From Butyrivibrio sp. MC2021 (GTDB lineage Bacteria > Bacillota > Clostridia > Lachnospirales > Lachnospiraceae), in contig NZ_JHXX01000001.1 in NCBI RefSeq assembly GCF_000621605.1, positions 1,302,001 to 1,366,000 on the forward strand: a DNA stretch of 64,000 nucleotides. The letters are read 5' to 3'. Numbering within the stretch: the first letter of the stretch is position 1; each line of letters opens with the position of its first letter. Below are positions 44,385 through 52,510 of this stretch, in pieces. The notes under the pieces are model-generated. The model was given only the letters and a program-made list of their open reading frames with translations. It was not told where the DNA came from and did not search any database. The translations under genes and the position numbers were made by a program.

Positions 44385-45686
44385 ATGGCAGGCATATCTT
44401 TTAATGGCGCATATAACCATTTCATTCAGGATTATGTATCCAAGGATGTAACACAGGCAGACGCACATCGTAAGGATGAACTGCGTGATGTATACAAATC
44501 AATAGCAAGACTCAACAAGAAGTCCCCTCTTTATCTATTAACAGATGATGATAAGTCTCGTAATGAGGCTATCGATATAAAGGAACGGGCAAGGCAGCTT
44601 CAGGGAAGTATTATCGGACTTAACAATCAGGCCGACAGATCTTCTCTCAATCACTCGTCCGCTTTTACCAGTGACGAAGAAAAAGTTCTTGCTTCTTATA
44701 TAGGAAAAACTCCCGAAGAGGATGTAGGAAATATAGGTTTTGACATAAGCGTATCCCAGCTGGCGACGCCCCAGATAAATACAGGAAGATATCTTCCCAA
44801 GGATTCAACGGGAATGTCCCCCGGCAATTACGCTTTTGACGTAAGAATCAATCAGCAGGAATACGAATTCCAGTTCAGCATTTACAACGGTGACAGGAAT
44901 ATCGATATTCAGGACAAACTGGAAAAACTCATCAACAAAGCCGGCATAGGATTAAGTGCTTCCATAATAGAAGACGGAAACAGATCCGCTCTCCAGATCT
45001 CATCCACGAAGACGGGTCTTCGTCCCGGAGAGATAAGCCAGTTCGAGATATATGAAGTAAACACCGATCTCCAGAAAGGCGCTGTTTCCTATCTTGGACT
45101 TGATCAGGTTTCAGCTCCTGCTTCCAACGCCCGCTTTACATTAAACGGCGAGGAAAAGGCTTCCATATCCAATAAATTTACGGTAGGCGGCAAATTTGAA
45201 CTTCAGCTCAAGGAAACCACCGAACCGGGAGCCCAGATACATGTGGGTGTCCAAAATGACAACGAGGCATTAAAGAAGCACATCCACTCCCTGGTATCCA
45301 ATTACAACACCTTTGTAAAAGAAGCTTCGGGAGCCCATGTGGAAAAATTCAAGAGCGATAAATTAAGATCCGACACAGTCGGAATAGCAATACAGCACAT
45401 GTCCAATATAGAAGATATAGGTGTAAAGCTTGAGAAGGACGGAACCCTTTCCATCGACGACGAGCTCCTTTCCCAGGCAGTATCGGGGCCGGGCAGCCGG
45501 GAAGCCCTTTCACCCATAAAAGCTTTTTCGGACGCACTTATAGAAAAGACCAAGGACATCTCCATCGATCCTATGAAATATGTGGACAGGCCTGTGGTCA
45601 ACTACAGAAATCCGGACAGCAGAGATACTTCATCTCCTTACGTAACCAGTGAATACTCCGGAATGATGTTCAACAACTACTGTTAA
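44385..45686 (+). CDS. FliD-like flagellar hook-associated protein paralogue
   Basis: The 433-residue protein resembles the filament cap protein FliD in its second half: ASNARFTLNGEEKASISNKF, GGKFELQLKETTEPGAQIHV, VSNYNTFVKEA and IGVKLEKDGTLSIDDELLSQA follow FliD order. The N-terminal half differs from FliD, and the coiled ends needed for filament capping are shortened. It ends in YSGMMFNNYC. The ATG at 44385 follows GAAAGGAGGGG. It stands alone, outside a flagellar operon, so it may be a surface adhesin or an accessory cap. Confidence 0.68.
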   Translation: MAGISFNGAYNHFIQDYVSKDVTQADAHRKDELRDVYKSIARLNKKSPLYLLTDDDKSRNEAIDIKERARQLQGSIIGLNNQADRSSLNHSSAFTSDEEKVLASYIGKTPEEDVGNIGFDISVSQLATPQINTGRYLPKDSTGMSPGNYAFDVRINQQEYEFQFSIYNGDRNIDIQDKLEKLINKAGIGLSASIIEDGNRSALQISSTKTGLRPGEISQFEIYEVNTDLQKGAVSYLGLDQVSAPASNARFTLNGEEKASISNKFTVGGKFELQLKETTEPGAQIHVGVQNDNEALKKHIHSLVSNYNTFVKEASGAHVEKFKSDKLRSDTVGIAIQHMSNIEDIGVKLEKDGTLSIDDELLSQAVSGPGSREALSPIKAFSDALIEKTKDISIDPMKYVDRPVVNYRNPDSRDTSSPYVTSEYSGMMFNNYC

Positions 45687-45749
45687 GGCTTCGGTCACTT
45701 TGCTGCAGCATCGTGACTTGAAATGATAAATTGCCAGCATAAAGGCAAG

Positions 45750-45785
45750 AGAGACAGCGCACCTCGCACAGGTGCGCTGTCTCTT
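45750..45785. terminator. bidirectional terminator
   Basis: AGAGACAGCGCACCT-CGCAC-AGGTGCGCTGTCTCT with a T-run serves the FliD-like gene and the convergent UDP-galactopyranose mutase. Confidence 0.9.
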
Positions 45786-45809
45786 TTTATTTAGAAAATA
45801 TATTATTCT

Positions 45810-46976
45810 TCAGGCTTCCTCTTTTGCCATATCAAGAGCTGCTCTTATTACCTGATCCATGTTGTAGTACTTGTACTGTCCAAGTCTTCCGCCGAAGAGA
45901 ACATTGCCGGACTCCTTCGCCAGGTCCTTATACCTTGCATAGAGGTCGTTGTTCTTTTCATCATTCATGGGATAATAAGGCTCATCTCCATGCTTCCAGT
46001 CAGCGGGATACTCCCTTGTGATAATTGTGCCCTTTCCCTGGCCGTACTCAAAGTGCTTGTGCTCGATGATCCTGGTGTAAGGCACCTGTCTCTCGGTGTA
46101 ATTGACAACAGCATTTCCCTGGTAGTTGTCCACATCCTCAAGATCCTCAGTCTCAAATCTCAGAGATCTGTATTCAAGAGTTCCCAGCTTGTAACCAAAG
46201 AACTCGTCGATCATTCCGGTAAAAAGAATCTTGCCGAAGCTGTCGCCTGTGACAGACTCAAAAGGCTGAGCCGGCAGATTGCCTTCCATCTTGACGAAAT
46301 CGTAATAATCGCAGTTGGTCTTTACCGTTATTCCGTCAAGGATCTTATTCACCATCTCAGTATAGCCGCCCATGGGTATTCCCTGGAATCTGTCGTTAAA
46401 ATAGTTATTATCGTAAATAAATCTCATGGGAAGACGTCTGATTATGAAGGCAGGAAGCTGCTTGCAATCTCTTCCCCACTGCTTCTCGGTATAGCCCTTT
46501 ACAAGCTTCTCATAAATATCTCTTCCGGCGAGGCTCAGGGCCTGCTCCTCGAGGTTCTCTGCCTCGAAGGTATCCGTGCCCTTCTCCTTCATTATTCTGT
46601 TCTTTTCTTCCTCAGCCTGACTGTCTATGATCTTTCTGGCTTCATCAGGAGTTCTGATACCCCACATTTTGCTGAAAGTATTCATATTGAAAGGAAGATT
46701 ATAAAGTTCATCCTTGTATACGGCTACAGGTGAGTTGATGTAGTTGTTGAACTCGGCAAATCTGCAGGCGTACTCCCAGACCTCCTTGTCGGATGTGTGG
46801 AAAATATGAGCGCCGTATTTATGTACATTAATTCCCATACGGTTCTCTGTATAAATATTTCCGGCGATATGATCTCTCTTATCAATGACCAGAACCTTTC
46901 TGCCAAGATCAGTCATCTGTCTGGCAAAAACAGCTCCAAAAAGACCGGCACCAACTATCAGATAATCGTAATGCAT
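45810..46976 (-). CDS. glf: UDP-galactopyranose mutase
   Basis: Glf interconverts UDP-galactopyranose and UDP-galactofuranose using reduced FAD. The 388-residue product has the FAD motif LIVGAGLFGAVFARQM, the substrate motif GAHIFHTSDKEVWEY, RFIYDNNYFNDRFQGIPMGGY and the C-terminal GRLGQYKYYNMDQVI. I start at 46976 (GAGAGGAAATATC upstream), not at the ATG five codons earlier. It indicates galactofuranose in the cell-surface glycan, in keeping with the glycan cluster at 48.5-56 kb. Confidence 0.96.
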   Translation of the reverse strand: MHYDYLIVGAGLFGAVFARQMTDLGRKVLVIDKRDHIAGNIYTENRMGINVHKYGAHIFHTSDKEVWEYACRFAEFNNYINSPVAVYKDELYNLPFNMNTFSKMWGIRTPDEARKIIDSQAEEEKNRIMKEKGTDTFEAENLEEQALSLAGRDIYEKLVKGYTEKQWGRDCKQLPAFIIRRLPMRFIYDNNYFNDRFQGIPMGGYTEMVNKILDGITVKTNCDYYDFVKMEGNLPAQPFESVTGDSFGKILFTGMIDEFFGYKLGTLEYRSLRFETEDLEDVDNYQGNAVVNYTERQVPYTRIIEHKHFEYGQGKGTIITREYPADWKHGDEPYYPMNDEKNNDLYARYKDLAKESGNVLFGGRLGQYKYYNMDQVIRAALDMAKEEA

Positions 46977-47142
46977 GATATTTCCTCTCATGATCTATAA
47001 ATTTCAGAGTATCGCAATTATGCAAATAAAAAACTCCGCGGATTATTATAACATAAATCCACGGAGTATATATTCATTTAATGATATGTCAGTTCTGTCC
47101 CCATGCAATGCATATATCAGAACCAATTATCATATCGAGGGA

Positions 47143-47478
47143 TTAATCTGCCTGGTACTTGTCAAGCTGTGAGAAATCACCCATCATGTCAAGGATCTTC
47201 TTACGTCCAGCCTTGTTAAGCTTAACATACTGCTGCATAACACGGTTCTCAACGATCTTCTTGCCAAGATCTGTGCCCTGCTCGAGAGTTGAAAAATCTA
47301 CAGGATTCAGATTTAAACGATCACACATTTTGATAACTGTTCCGTAAGCCATCCCCTCAATCCCCCTATCTAAAGCTGTTACAAGTGTGCTGTATGGAAT
47401 AGACATATCTATTGCAAACTGTCTGACACTCTTATACTGCTGTAAGATTTCCTTCTTTAAAATCTCTGCTTTTGTCAT
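47143..47478 (-). CDS. small helix-turn-helix regulator (Cro/XRE-like)
   Basis: The 111-residue protein has an HTH (EILQQYKSVRQFAIDMSIPYSTLVTALDRG, residues 11-40). A second segment (VIKMCDRLNLNPVDFSTLEQG) is typical of minimal Cro/CI domains, and the C-terminal helix is charged (LNKAGRKKILDMMGDFSQL). A TAGGAGGT box precedes it. A dyad, GTCTA-CCACA-TAGAC, upstream may be its own operator. Target genes unknown. Confidence 0.85.
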   Translation of the reverse strand: MTKAEILKKEILQQYKSVRQFAIDMSIPYSTLVTALDRGIEGMAYGTVIKMCDRLNLNPVDFSTLEQGTDLGKKIVENRVMQQYVKLNKAGRKKILDMMGDFSQLDKYQAD

Positions 47479-47536
47479 GACTTTTACCTCCTAAGTACTT
47501 CTTATATCTTGTGAATTCTATCTTTTCGCATTGATA

Positions 47537-47551
47537 GTCTACCACATAGAC
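47537..47551. promoter_or_regulatory. 15-bp dyad upstream of the HTH regulator
   Basis: GTCTA-CCACA-TAGAC lies about 60 bp upstream of the start codon. The 47479-47817 gap also contains AT-rich sequence and the terminator at 47770-47800 but no gene. Confidence 0.4.
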
Positions 47552-47769
47552 GGTATTTCGTCATTCACTTTTTAAGGGAATTTTCGACTAAAATTTTATC
47601 AAGATTAACAAGTGATTTTTGGCAATTTAACGAAAGTAAGGTTGGTAACAAGAATTTGCGAAAGTGTTCACACTTTTTTCACAATTCATTGTTACAATAA
47701 AAGACTTTTTAACGTACATACCGATATATCGTCAATTAATTAACTTTGCAATTTCCGTACTAATTAACG

Positions 47770-47800
47770 AAAAAACAAACAGTACCGGAGTACTGTTTGT
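47770..47800 (-). terminator. terminator of the surface-glycan operon
   Basis: Minus strand: ACAAACAGTAC-TCCG-GTACTGTTTGT is followed by TTTTT, 17 bp after the last gene. Confidence 0.87.
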
Positions 47801-47817
47801 AACAAGCCACAGAGCCG

Positions 47818-48546
47818 CTAATCATCGGCATTTATAGCCTCAATGTGATTGGTTAAATATGCCAACACCTCATTGTAGGTATCTTTCGGAATACTATAAA
47901 CTTTATGAATTTTTCCCCCACATTCAAAGGCCACAGAGCCCAGTTTTTTCGTGATCTTGATCACATTCTTGTACTCTGTAACATCGATTTTCATGTCATT
48001 GTCAGACCTAAACTCACATCTTTCGGCAAAAAGACTTAAAGTTCCCTCCTTAAAGCCGCTGCTGGCCTTGATTTCGTAGTCAGGACCATCATTGTCGATA
48101 CTCGTTATTTCCCACTTTCTGTTCTCCGAAGTAAGTACCGGATCAGTTAATGTAATATCGTCAAATTCTGCTTTAGCCTCAGGATCCTCCATATCATCAA
48201 TTCCCGTCACATTGGTCTCAATAAGGCCCGTGAGTGTGTTGTAATAGGTCTTGATTATATAGTTGCTAAGGAGCTGTATCTGAATGGTCTTGTTCCTGAT
48301 CTTGTGCCTGAACTTGAAGGTATGGTATCCGGACTTGGCAGCAAAGCATATGGTCTCTCCGGGCTTAACCTCATAGAGCTTGTCATCATCCACAAAGATC
48401 TTCATGGCGCTGCGCTCCTCATCTCTCTGTCCAAGGCAGGTTATCTTCACCAGATATTCCAAGCCCTGCTCAAAAACCTTTTTCCCACAAAAAGGGCAAA
48501 AGTTCATTTTTTCTTTGATAAGGCCTCCACACTTGGGACATTTCAT
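47818..48546 (-). CDS. zinc-ribbon domain protein of unknown function
   Basis: The 242-residue protein begins with a zinc ribbon (MKCPKCGGLIKEKMNFCPFCGKK; C3, C6, C17, C20). It continues with beta-rich domains and no membrane helix (EYLVKITCLGQRDEERSAMKIFVDDDKLYEVKPGE looks like a small carbohydrate- or ligand-binding sandwich). Its ATG overlaps the stop of the glycosyltransferase gene by 4 bp (ATGA), so expression is coupled. Its role in the glycan operon is unclear. Confidence 0.78.
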   Translation of the reverse strand: MKCPKCGGLIKEKMNFCPFCGKKVFEQGLEYLVKITCLGQRDEERSAMKIFVDDDKLYEVKPGETICFAAKSGYHTFKFRHKIRNKTIQIQLLSNYIIKTYYNTLTGLIETNVTGIDDMEDPEAKAEFDDITLTDPVLTSENRKWEITSIDNDGPDYEIKASSGFKEGTLSLFAERCEFRSDNDMKIDVTEYKNVIKITKKLGSVAFECGGKIHKVYSIPKDTYNEVLAYLTNHIEAINADD

Positions 48547-50081
48547 AAAAACTTCACCCCTTCTTCGTTAATGTAAATTCCGCCGGGCAATATACACTGT
48601 GACACCCGTCCGCTGCTCACTTCTTCTTTACTTGCTATGACCACATCAAAGGACTTATCCTTCCAGGGCAGGTTGCACAGATTCGGATCCCCGAAGGTAA
48701 CTTCGTCCGCCATATGGCTTGCAACTGCTGCGGCAAAAGAGTTCCTGCAGACCCCCGCCACAAATGAATCCGGCAGGATCTGCTTTATCCTGGAAGCCGT
48801 GGCCCCCAGCCCGCAGGCAAGATCCAGCACCCGCAGCGGTCGTAATTTTTCTGAATAATAATCAACTACCGGGGGAATAGCCTCATCCCAGTAGCTCACA
48901 TAGCTCCAGGAATCAAATCCCCATTTATCAATGAACCTGTCGCGATTGGTGTCCATGGCATCATTGTGGCCCTCAAAGCCGCCTCCGCCATTGTGGTACA
49001 CAAACGCATTTGTACAAAGATACTGGTCAAAGCCCGCCAGTGCTATCCTTATGCCCAGGTCATCATCTTCAAAGTATCCGGGAAAAAATCTCTCGTCAAA
49101 AACCTTATTGTCGGGAGCCACCACCTTTATGGCATCCCTGGAAACCAGCACCGCAAAGCCTATGAGCTTGTATCTTCTCACAAGATGCGAGCCTGAAACA
49201 CATACATTTCTTTCTGCGGTCTTATTAAAAATTTCAAGGCTCTTTTCAAGAGGCATTTCCCTGTGCCAGTTGTCGGAAAGCTTCTCTCCCGCCGTCTCTT
49301 CAAAGAAGACAGGTCCCATATCCTGCCCCTGGGCGGAATTGGAAACAGCTCCCACAGCGCCGGTATCACGGCTCTCATAAAGTCCCATCCTCAGCCAGAA
49401 AATGGCATTGGGCGACACCACCGCGTCATTGTTCAAAAAGAAAATATCATTGTCATCACAGGCCATCATGGCGCCCATGTTACAGCCTGCGGCAAATCCA
49501 AGGTTCGTATCCAGAAGAGCCAGCTTAAAGCTTCCGCCTCCGGCCTTCTCTTTTTCCCGAAGAAACTCCGAAAGGCCTTCCTCAGTGGAGGAATTGTCAA
49601 CCACAACAATCTCTCCCGCATTCTCAGGCAGATACTTCTCTATGGCTGCAATACAGTTTTTCATGATCTCGAGGTCGTTGTAGGAAAGGATCATGATGCT
49701 GATGCCCCGCACTCTGAAGCCCGGGTCAGCTTTGATATTCTCCATCTCCTCAAGGATCGCTTTTTTATCCTCGGGAACATTACAATAATGGGCCGACATT
49801 TCATAGCAGAGATAGGCTTTGTTTATGTTGAGAAAACGGTAGTAAACTCCCAGCATGAAAAACAGCTCGTAGTTTCCCCCATCATAATTAAGCCCCTTCT
49901 CAATGGCTTTGAGCTCCGCCTGTCCGTCCCCCAGTTGTTCCCATATGCTGGCCTCCAGAACGCAGAGCTGTGCGGCATCCTTACGGGTTCTTTCTTCAAT
50001 ATGCACATATTCTTCCTGCAGCTCATACAGGGCTTCCTGCATATCGCCCTGAGCTATCAGCTCCTTCAGCCTGTCATACAT
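48543..50081 (-). CDS. three-part protein: helical/TPR, GT2 glycosyltransferase, class I methyltransferase-like
   Basis: The 512-residue protein has helical TPR-like repeats (1-120), a GT2 domain (about 125-390; ISIMILSYND, VVVDNSSTEE, metal motif NND at 217-219, late acidic FEDDDLGIR at 337-345, then HNGGGG) and a C-terminal class I methyltransferase fold (motif I RVLDLACGLGA at 417-427, FDVVIAS at the acidic-strand end). The methyltransferase part lacks a full C-terminal half, so it may be degenerate. It could extend and methyl-cap a glycan, but that is inference. It lies 25 bp after the epimerase gene. Confidence 0.82.
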   Translation of the reverse strand: MYDRLKELIAQGDMQEALYELQEEYVHIEERTRKDAAQLCVLEASIWEQLGDGQAELKAIEKGLNYDGGNYELFFMLGVYYRFLNINKAYLCYEMSAHYCNVPEDKKAILEEMENIKADPGFRVRGISIMILSYNDLEIMKNCIAAIEKYLPENAGEIVVVDNSSTEEGLSEFLREKEKAGGGSFKLALLDTNLGFAAGCNMGAMMACDDNDIFFLNNDAVVSPNAIFWLRMGLYESRDTGAVGAVSNSAQGQDMGPVFFEETAGEKLSDNWHREMPLEKSLEIFNKTAERNVCVSGSHLVRRYKLIGFAVLVSRDAIKVVAPDNKVFDERFFPGYFEDDDLGIRIALAGFDQYLCTNAFVYHNGGGGFEGHNDAMDTNRDRFIDKWGFDSWSYVSYWDEAIPPVVDYYSEKLRPLRVLDLACGLGATASRIKQILPDSFVAGVCRNSFAAAVASHMADEVTFGDPNLCNLPWKDKSFDVVIASKEEVSSGRVSQCILPGGIYINEEGVKFL

Positions 50082-50106
50082 ATATGTGCTCCCGATTATT
50101 TATTAT

Positions 50107-51003
50107 CTAAATTATATCATATTTTTTGATGCTTTCCTCAAAAGTAACCACAGGTTCCCATCCGGTATCCCTGCGAAGTTTTTCCGAGGAAGACTGCAAT
50201 GATATAAAAGGTCTCGCCTTATCGCCGTAAGTTATGAGATTTTCATCCGCACCGAAAAAGGCCGCAGCCCTGCCGGTGAACTGTTTAAGGGGCATATATT
50301 CCCCGTGGCATATGTTGTAGATCTCGCCGGGATGTCCCTTTTCCAAAAGTGCTGTGATGGCCGCCGCAGCATCAGCAGCATCCAGATAATCCCAATACTG
50401 AGTACAGGATGAAAGCTTCATGCTCTCCCCGGCCTTCAGTCTCCTGCAAAGATCCGGAAGCATGCGTCCGGAAGGCTCATAGCGCCCTATGAGGCTGAAT
50501 ATCCTGCCCCAGATAAAATCAATTCCAAGGGTAGCTGCTTTATCTCTTAGGAGGTAAAAAGCAGCCGTTTTGCAGGCGCCATAGGCATCCAATGGATCAG
50601 GAGTCAGGTCCTCCGTCAGAACCTCACTTCTTTCGCCGTACTCTGCCTGGGAACCTATGCCGATAAATCTCGAAGCTCCCAGCTTCCCAGCGGCCTCCAT
50701 AAGCTCCAGGGATGGCAAAAGATTTTTTACCTGCCGGGACATATCCTTTCTGTCGCCGCCCCAGGCCAGATGGATCACCGCATCGACATGGTCTTCCCCG
50801 GCTTCCTTAAGTTTATCCGGCAGAGCACCGTATTCTTCCATATCAGCAGTAATGCCAATGACATTATCAAGACCGGAGCACCTGCTGTTATGGGGGGAAT
50901 CTTTCCTTCCCACAGCCATGACCCGGTATCCTTTTTTCGCCATATGTTCAGTCAGATTGGCCCCTGCAAATCCATAGGCCCCGGTTATCAATACTTTTTT
51001 CAT
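50107..51003 (-). CDS. NAD-dependent epimerase/dehydratase (extended SDR)
   Basis: The 298-residue protein has the Rossmann motif GAYGFAG (8-14), VIHLAWGG, the Ser in IGIGSQAEYG and the active-site YGACK (Y-x-x-x-K). The C-terminal NICHGEYMPL region binds substrate. It is probably an NDP-sugar 4-epimerase or reductase acting after the RfbG/RfbH steps, for example in CDP-deoxyhexose formation. It is in line with the surrounding glycan genes. Confidence 0.83.
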   Translation of the reverse strand: MKKVLITGAYGFAGANLTEHMAKKGYRVMAVGRKDSPHNSRCSGLDNVIGITADMEEYGALPDKLKEAGEDHVDAVIHLAWGGDRKDMSRQVKNLLPSLELMEAAGKLGASRFIGIGSQAEYGERSEVLTEDLTPDPLDAYGACKTAAFYLLRDKAATLGIDFIWGRIFSLIGRYEPSGRMLPDLCRRLKAGESMKLSSCTQYWDYLDAADAAAAITALLEKGHPGEIYNICHGEYMPLKQFTGRAAAFFGADENLITYGDKARPFISLQSSSEKLRRDTGWEPVVTFEESIKKYDII

Positions 51004-51082
51004 TCTCTCACACCTTAAAATGGGCCGCTCAATGGATCACCGTCGAGCAGCCCAGAATTTTCTGTTCATAAGAAGGTCCGAA

Positions 51083-52411
51083 TCAGTTTCCACTTGATTT
51101 CAGGGCCTCCCGATACAGCCTTTCGAACTCTTCCTCAATGAGCTCCTTAAGCCTTTCTTCTATAAGTTCCTCCAGCTTTTGCTGCTTAAGCTCCTGTAGC
51201 TTTTCGTTTCTAAGTTCCTCAAGCATTGCTTCTTCCAGAGTAAGCCTCTTTTCCGAAGGGGCTTCATCTGTTTTCTCTGTGGACTCGGAGTTTTCTGCCT
51301 CCAGCAGCTCCAAGGTATCTCCGGAAGGTTCTTCTTCCAAGGACTCCAGGGTAATATCCGTGGGCTCCTCAGCCTTCTCCTGTGCCTCTTTGGCCATCTC
51401 ATCGATATCTTCATCATCAAGGGTTCTGGCGCTCCAGCACACCTTTACGGTAGGTCTTGCGCTGACCTTGCCCCAGTTGCCTTCTTTGTTGCAGGCTCCC
51501 GTCAGGGCAAAATGGTAAGCCCCTGAATTATTATGATTCTCAGACTCCGTGAACTCATAGCTGCCGGTCTCTGAATTCCACTTGTACACGCCCCCCTGAA
51601 GACTTCCGTTCAGGACAGTCTCGATGGTGGTTTCGCCCTCTGCGGAAAGAGGGATCTCATTTCCTTCATTATCAGTCAGGGCAAGATAAATTGCCGGATC
51701 CGACATGCCGCTGAAGCTCTTATCCGAGGTCACCTCCAGATTGCCTTCATTGATGATGGTTGCTTTTACAGTGACCTTCACCGGTACATTGCCCTTATTT
51801 CTGAAGGTAAGATAATCGCTGGTATCGGAAAAAAGATATTCGCTGTCGGTATTTCTGAATAATATCGTGGCGGATTCCTGAACATTTCCTCCGCCATACT
51901 TGGCAGCGTTGGTCAGAAATACCAGCCCCATGGGATCCATGATAAAGTCAAAGATCTCGTTATTTTCTATGATAGGAAATTCGATCCTGGTTACGCCCTT
52001 AGGCAGTTCCTCCTGTTTTTCAGGTAAAAGATCTATGGTCCCGGTCTCTATTTCCTGGTTTTCCCTGTGGCTCTCCTTCTCTGCCTGCCTGCGGGCAAGC
52101 TCCTCTCTCAGTTCGTCCTCATCGATCTGCGCCCGAAGCTCATCCTCGTCGATCTGAGCCATGAGCTCATCAATATCGATGCTCTCCCTGAGTTTTTCCA
52201 CATCTATGCTGTTATAGATAGCCTCTGTATCTATGTCATTCCCGGAATCCGAAGCTGAATCTTCATGGGAAGGAACAGAAGGCTCCGCCTCACTTTCCTC
52301 CAGCAGCATCAGCTCCTCCTCCGCAGCCAGTGCGGAAACAGGATTGGCCAAAAGCAAAAGCGCCACAAAAAGCGCTGTATATTTTTTGAATGAATCTCTC
52401 CTGTGTAGCAT
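51083..52411 (-). CDS. secreted repeat/coiled-coil protein of unknown function
   Basis: The 442-residue product has a signal peptide (SFKKYTALFVALLLLANPVS then ALA-AEEEL). It then has 9-residue acidic repeats (IDIDELMAQ, IDEDELRAQ, IDEDELREE), a beta-sandwich middle of about 170 residues (GNVPVKVTVKATIINEGNLEV is camelysin/TasA-like in style), and a Glu/Leu/Lys-rich helical tail with repeated LEEL and LKEL. No anchor is seen. The ATG at 52411 follows AAAGGAGGGC. A sigma-28-like box lies at 52465-52492 in the gap after rfbH. Confidence 0.72.
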   Translation of the reverse strand: MLHRRDSFKKYTALFVALLLLANPVSALAAEEELMLLEESEAEPSVPSHEDSASDSGNDIDTEAIYNSIDVEKLRESIDIDELMAQIDEDELRAQIDEDELREELARRQAEKESHRENQEIETGTIDLLPEKQEELPKGVTRIEFPIIENNEIFDFIMDPMGLVFLTNAAKYGGGNVQESATILFRNTDSEYLFSDTSDYLTFRNKGNVPVKVTVKATIINEGNLEVTSDKSFSGMSDPAIYLALTDNEGNEIPLSAEGETTIETVLNGSLQGGVYKWNSETGSYEFTESENHNNSGAYHFALTGACNKEGNWGKVSARPTVKVCWSARTLDDEDIDEMAKEAQEKAEEPTDITLESLEEEPSGDTLELLEAENSESTEKTDEAPSEKRLTLEEAMLEELRNEKLQELKQQKLEELIEERLKELIEEEFERLYREALKSSGN

Positions 52412-52464
52412 TCTTGTGCCCTCCTTTGCACAATTTGAGAAAAAAACCTGGTATCTCAATTTGT

Positions 52465-52492
52465 TTATCGGCAAAAGAGGCTGTAACCTTTA
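52465..52492 (-). promoter_or_regulatory. sigma-28-like promoter before the secreted protein
   Basis: TAAA (complement of 52489-52492), 16-bp spacer, GCCGATAA (complement of 52465-52472). The spacer is one base longer than usual. A TGAGA/TCTCA hairpin lies in the short leader, but the MRVFSMD codons are absent. Confidence 0.5.
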
Positions 52493-52510
52493 TATCTGAT
52501 TTTGAAATTT

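Noticed and set aside
45990..46733. Plus-strand open frame opposite glf (247 codons)
   Set aside because: It is a shadow of the UDP-galactopyranose mutase gene.
49263..50129. Plus-strand open frame opposite the GT2-methyltransferase gene (288 codons)
   Set aside because: It is fully antisense to a well-supported gene and has no motif or start signal.
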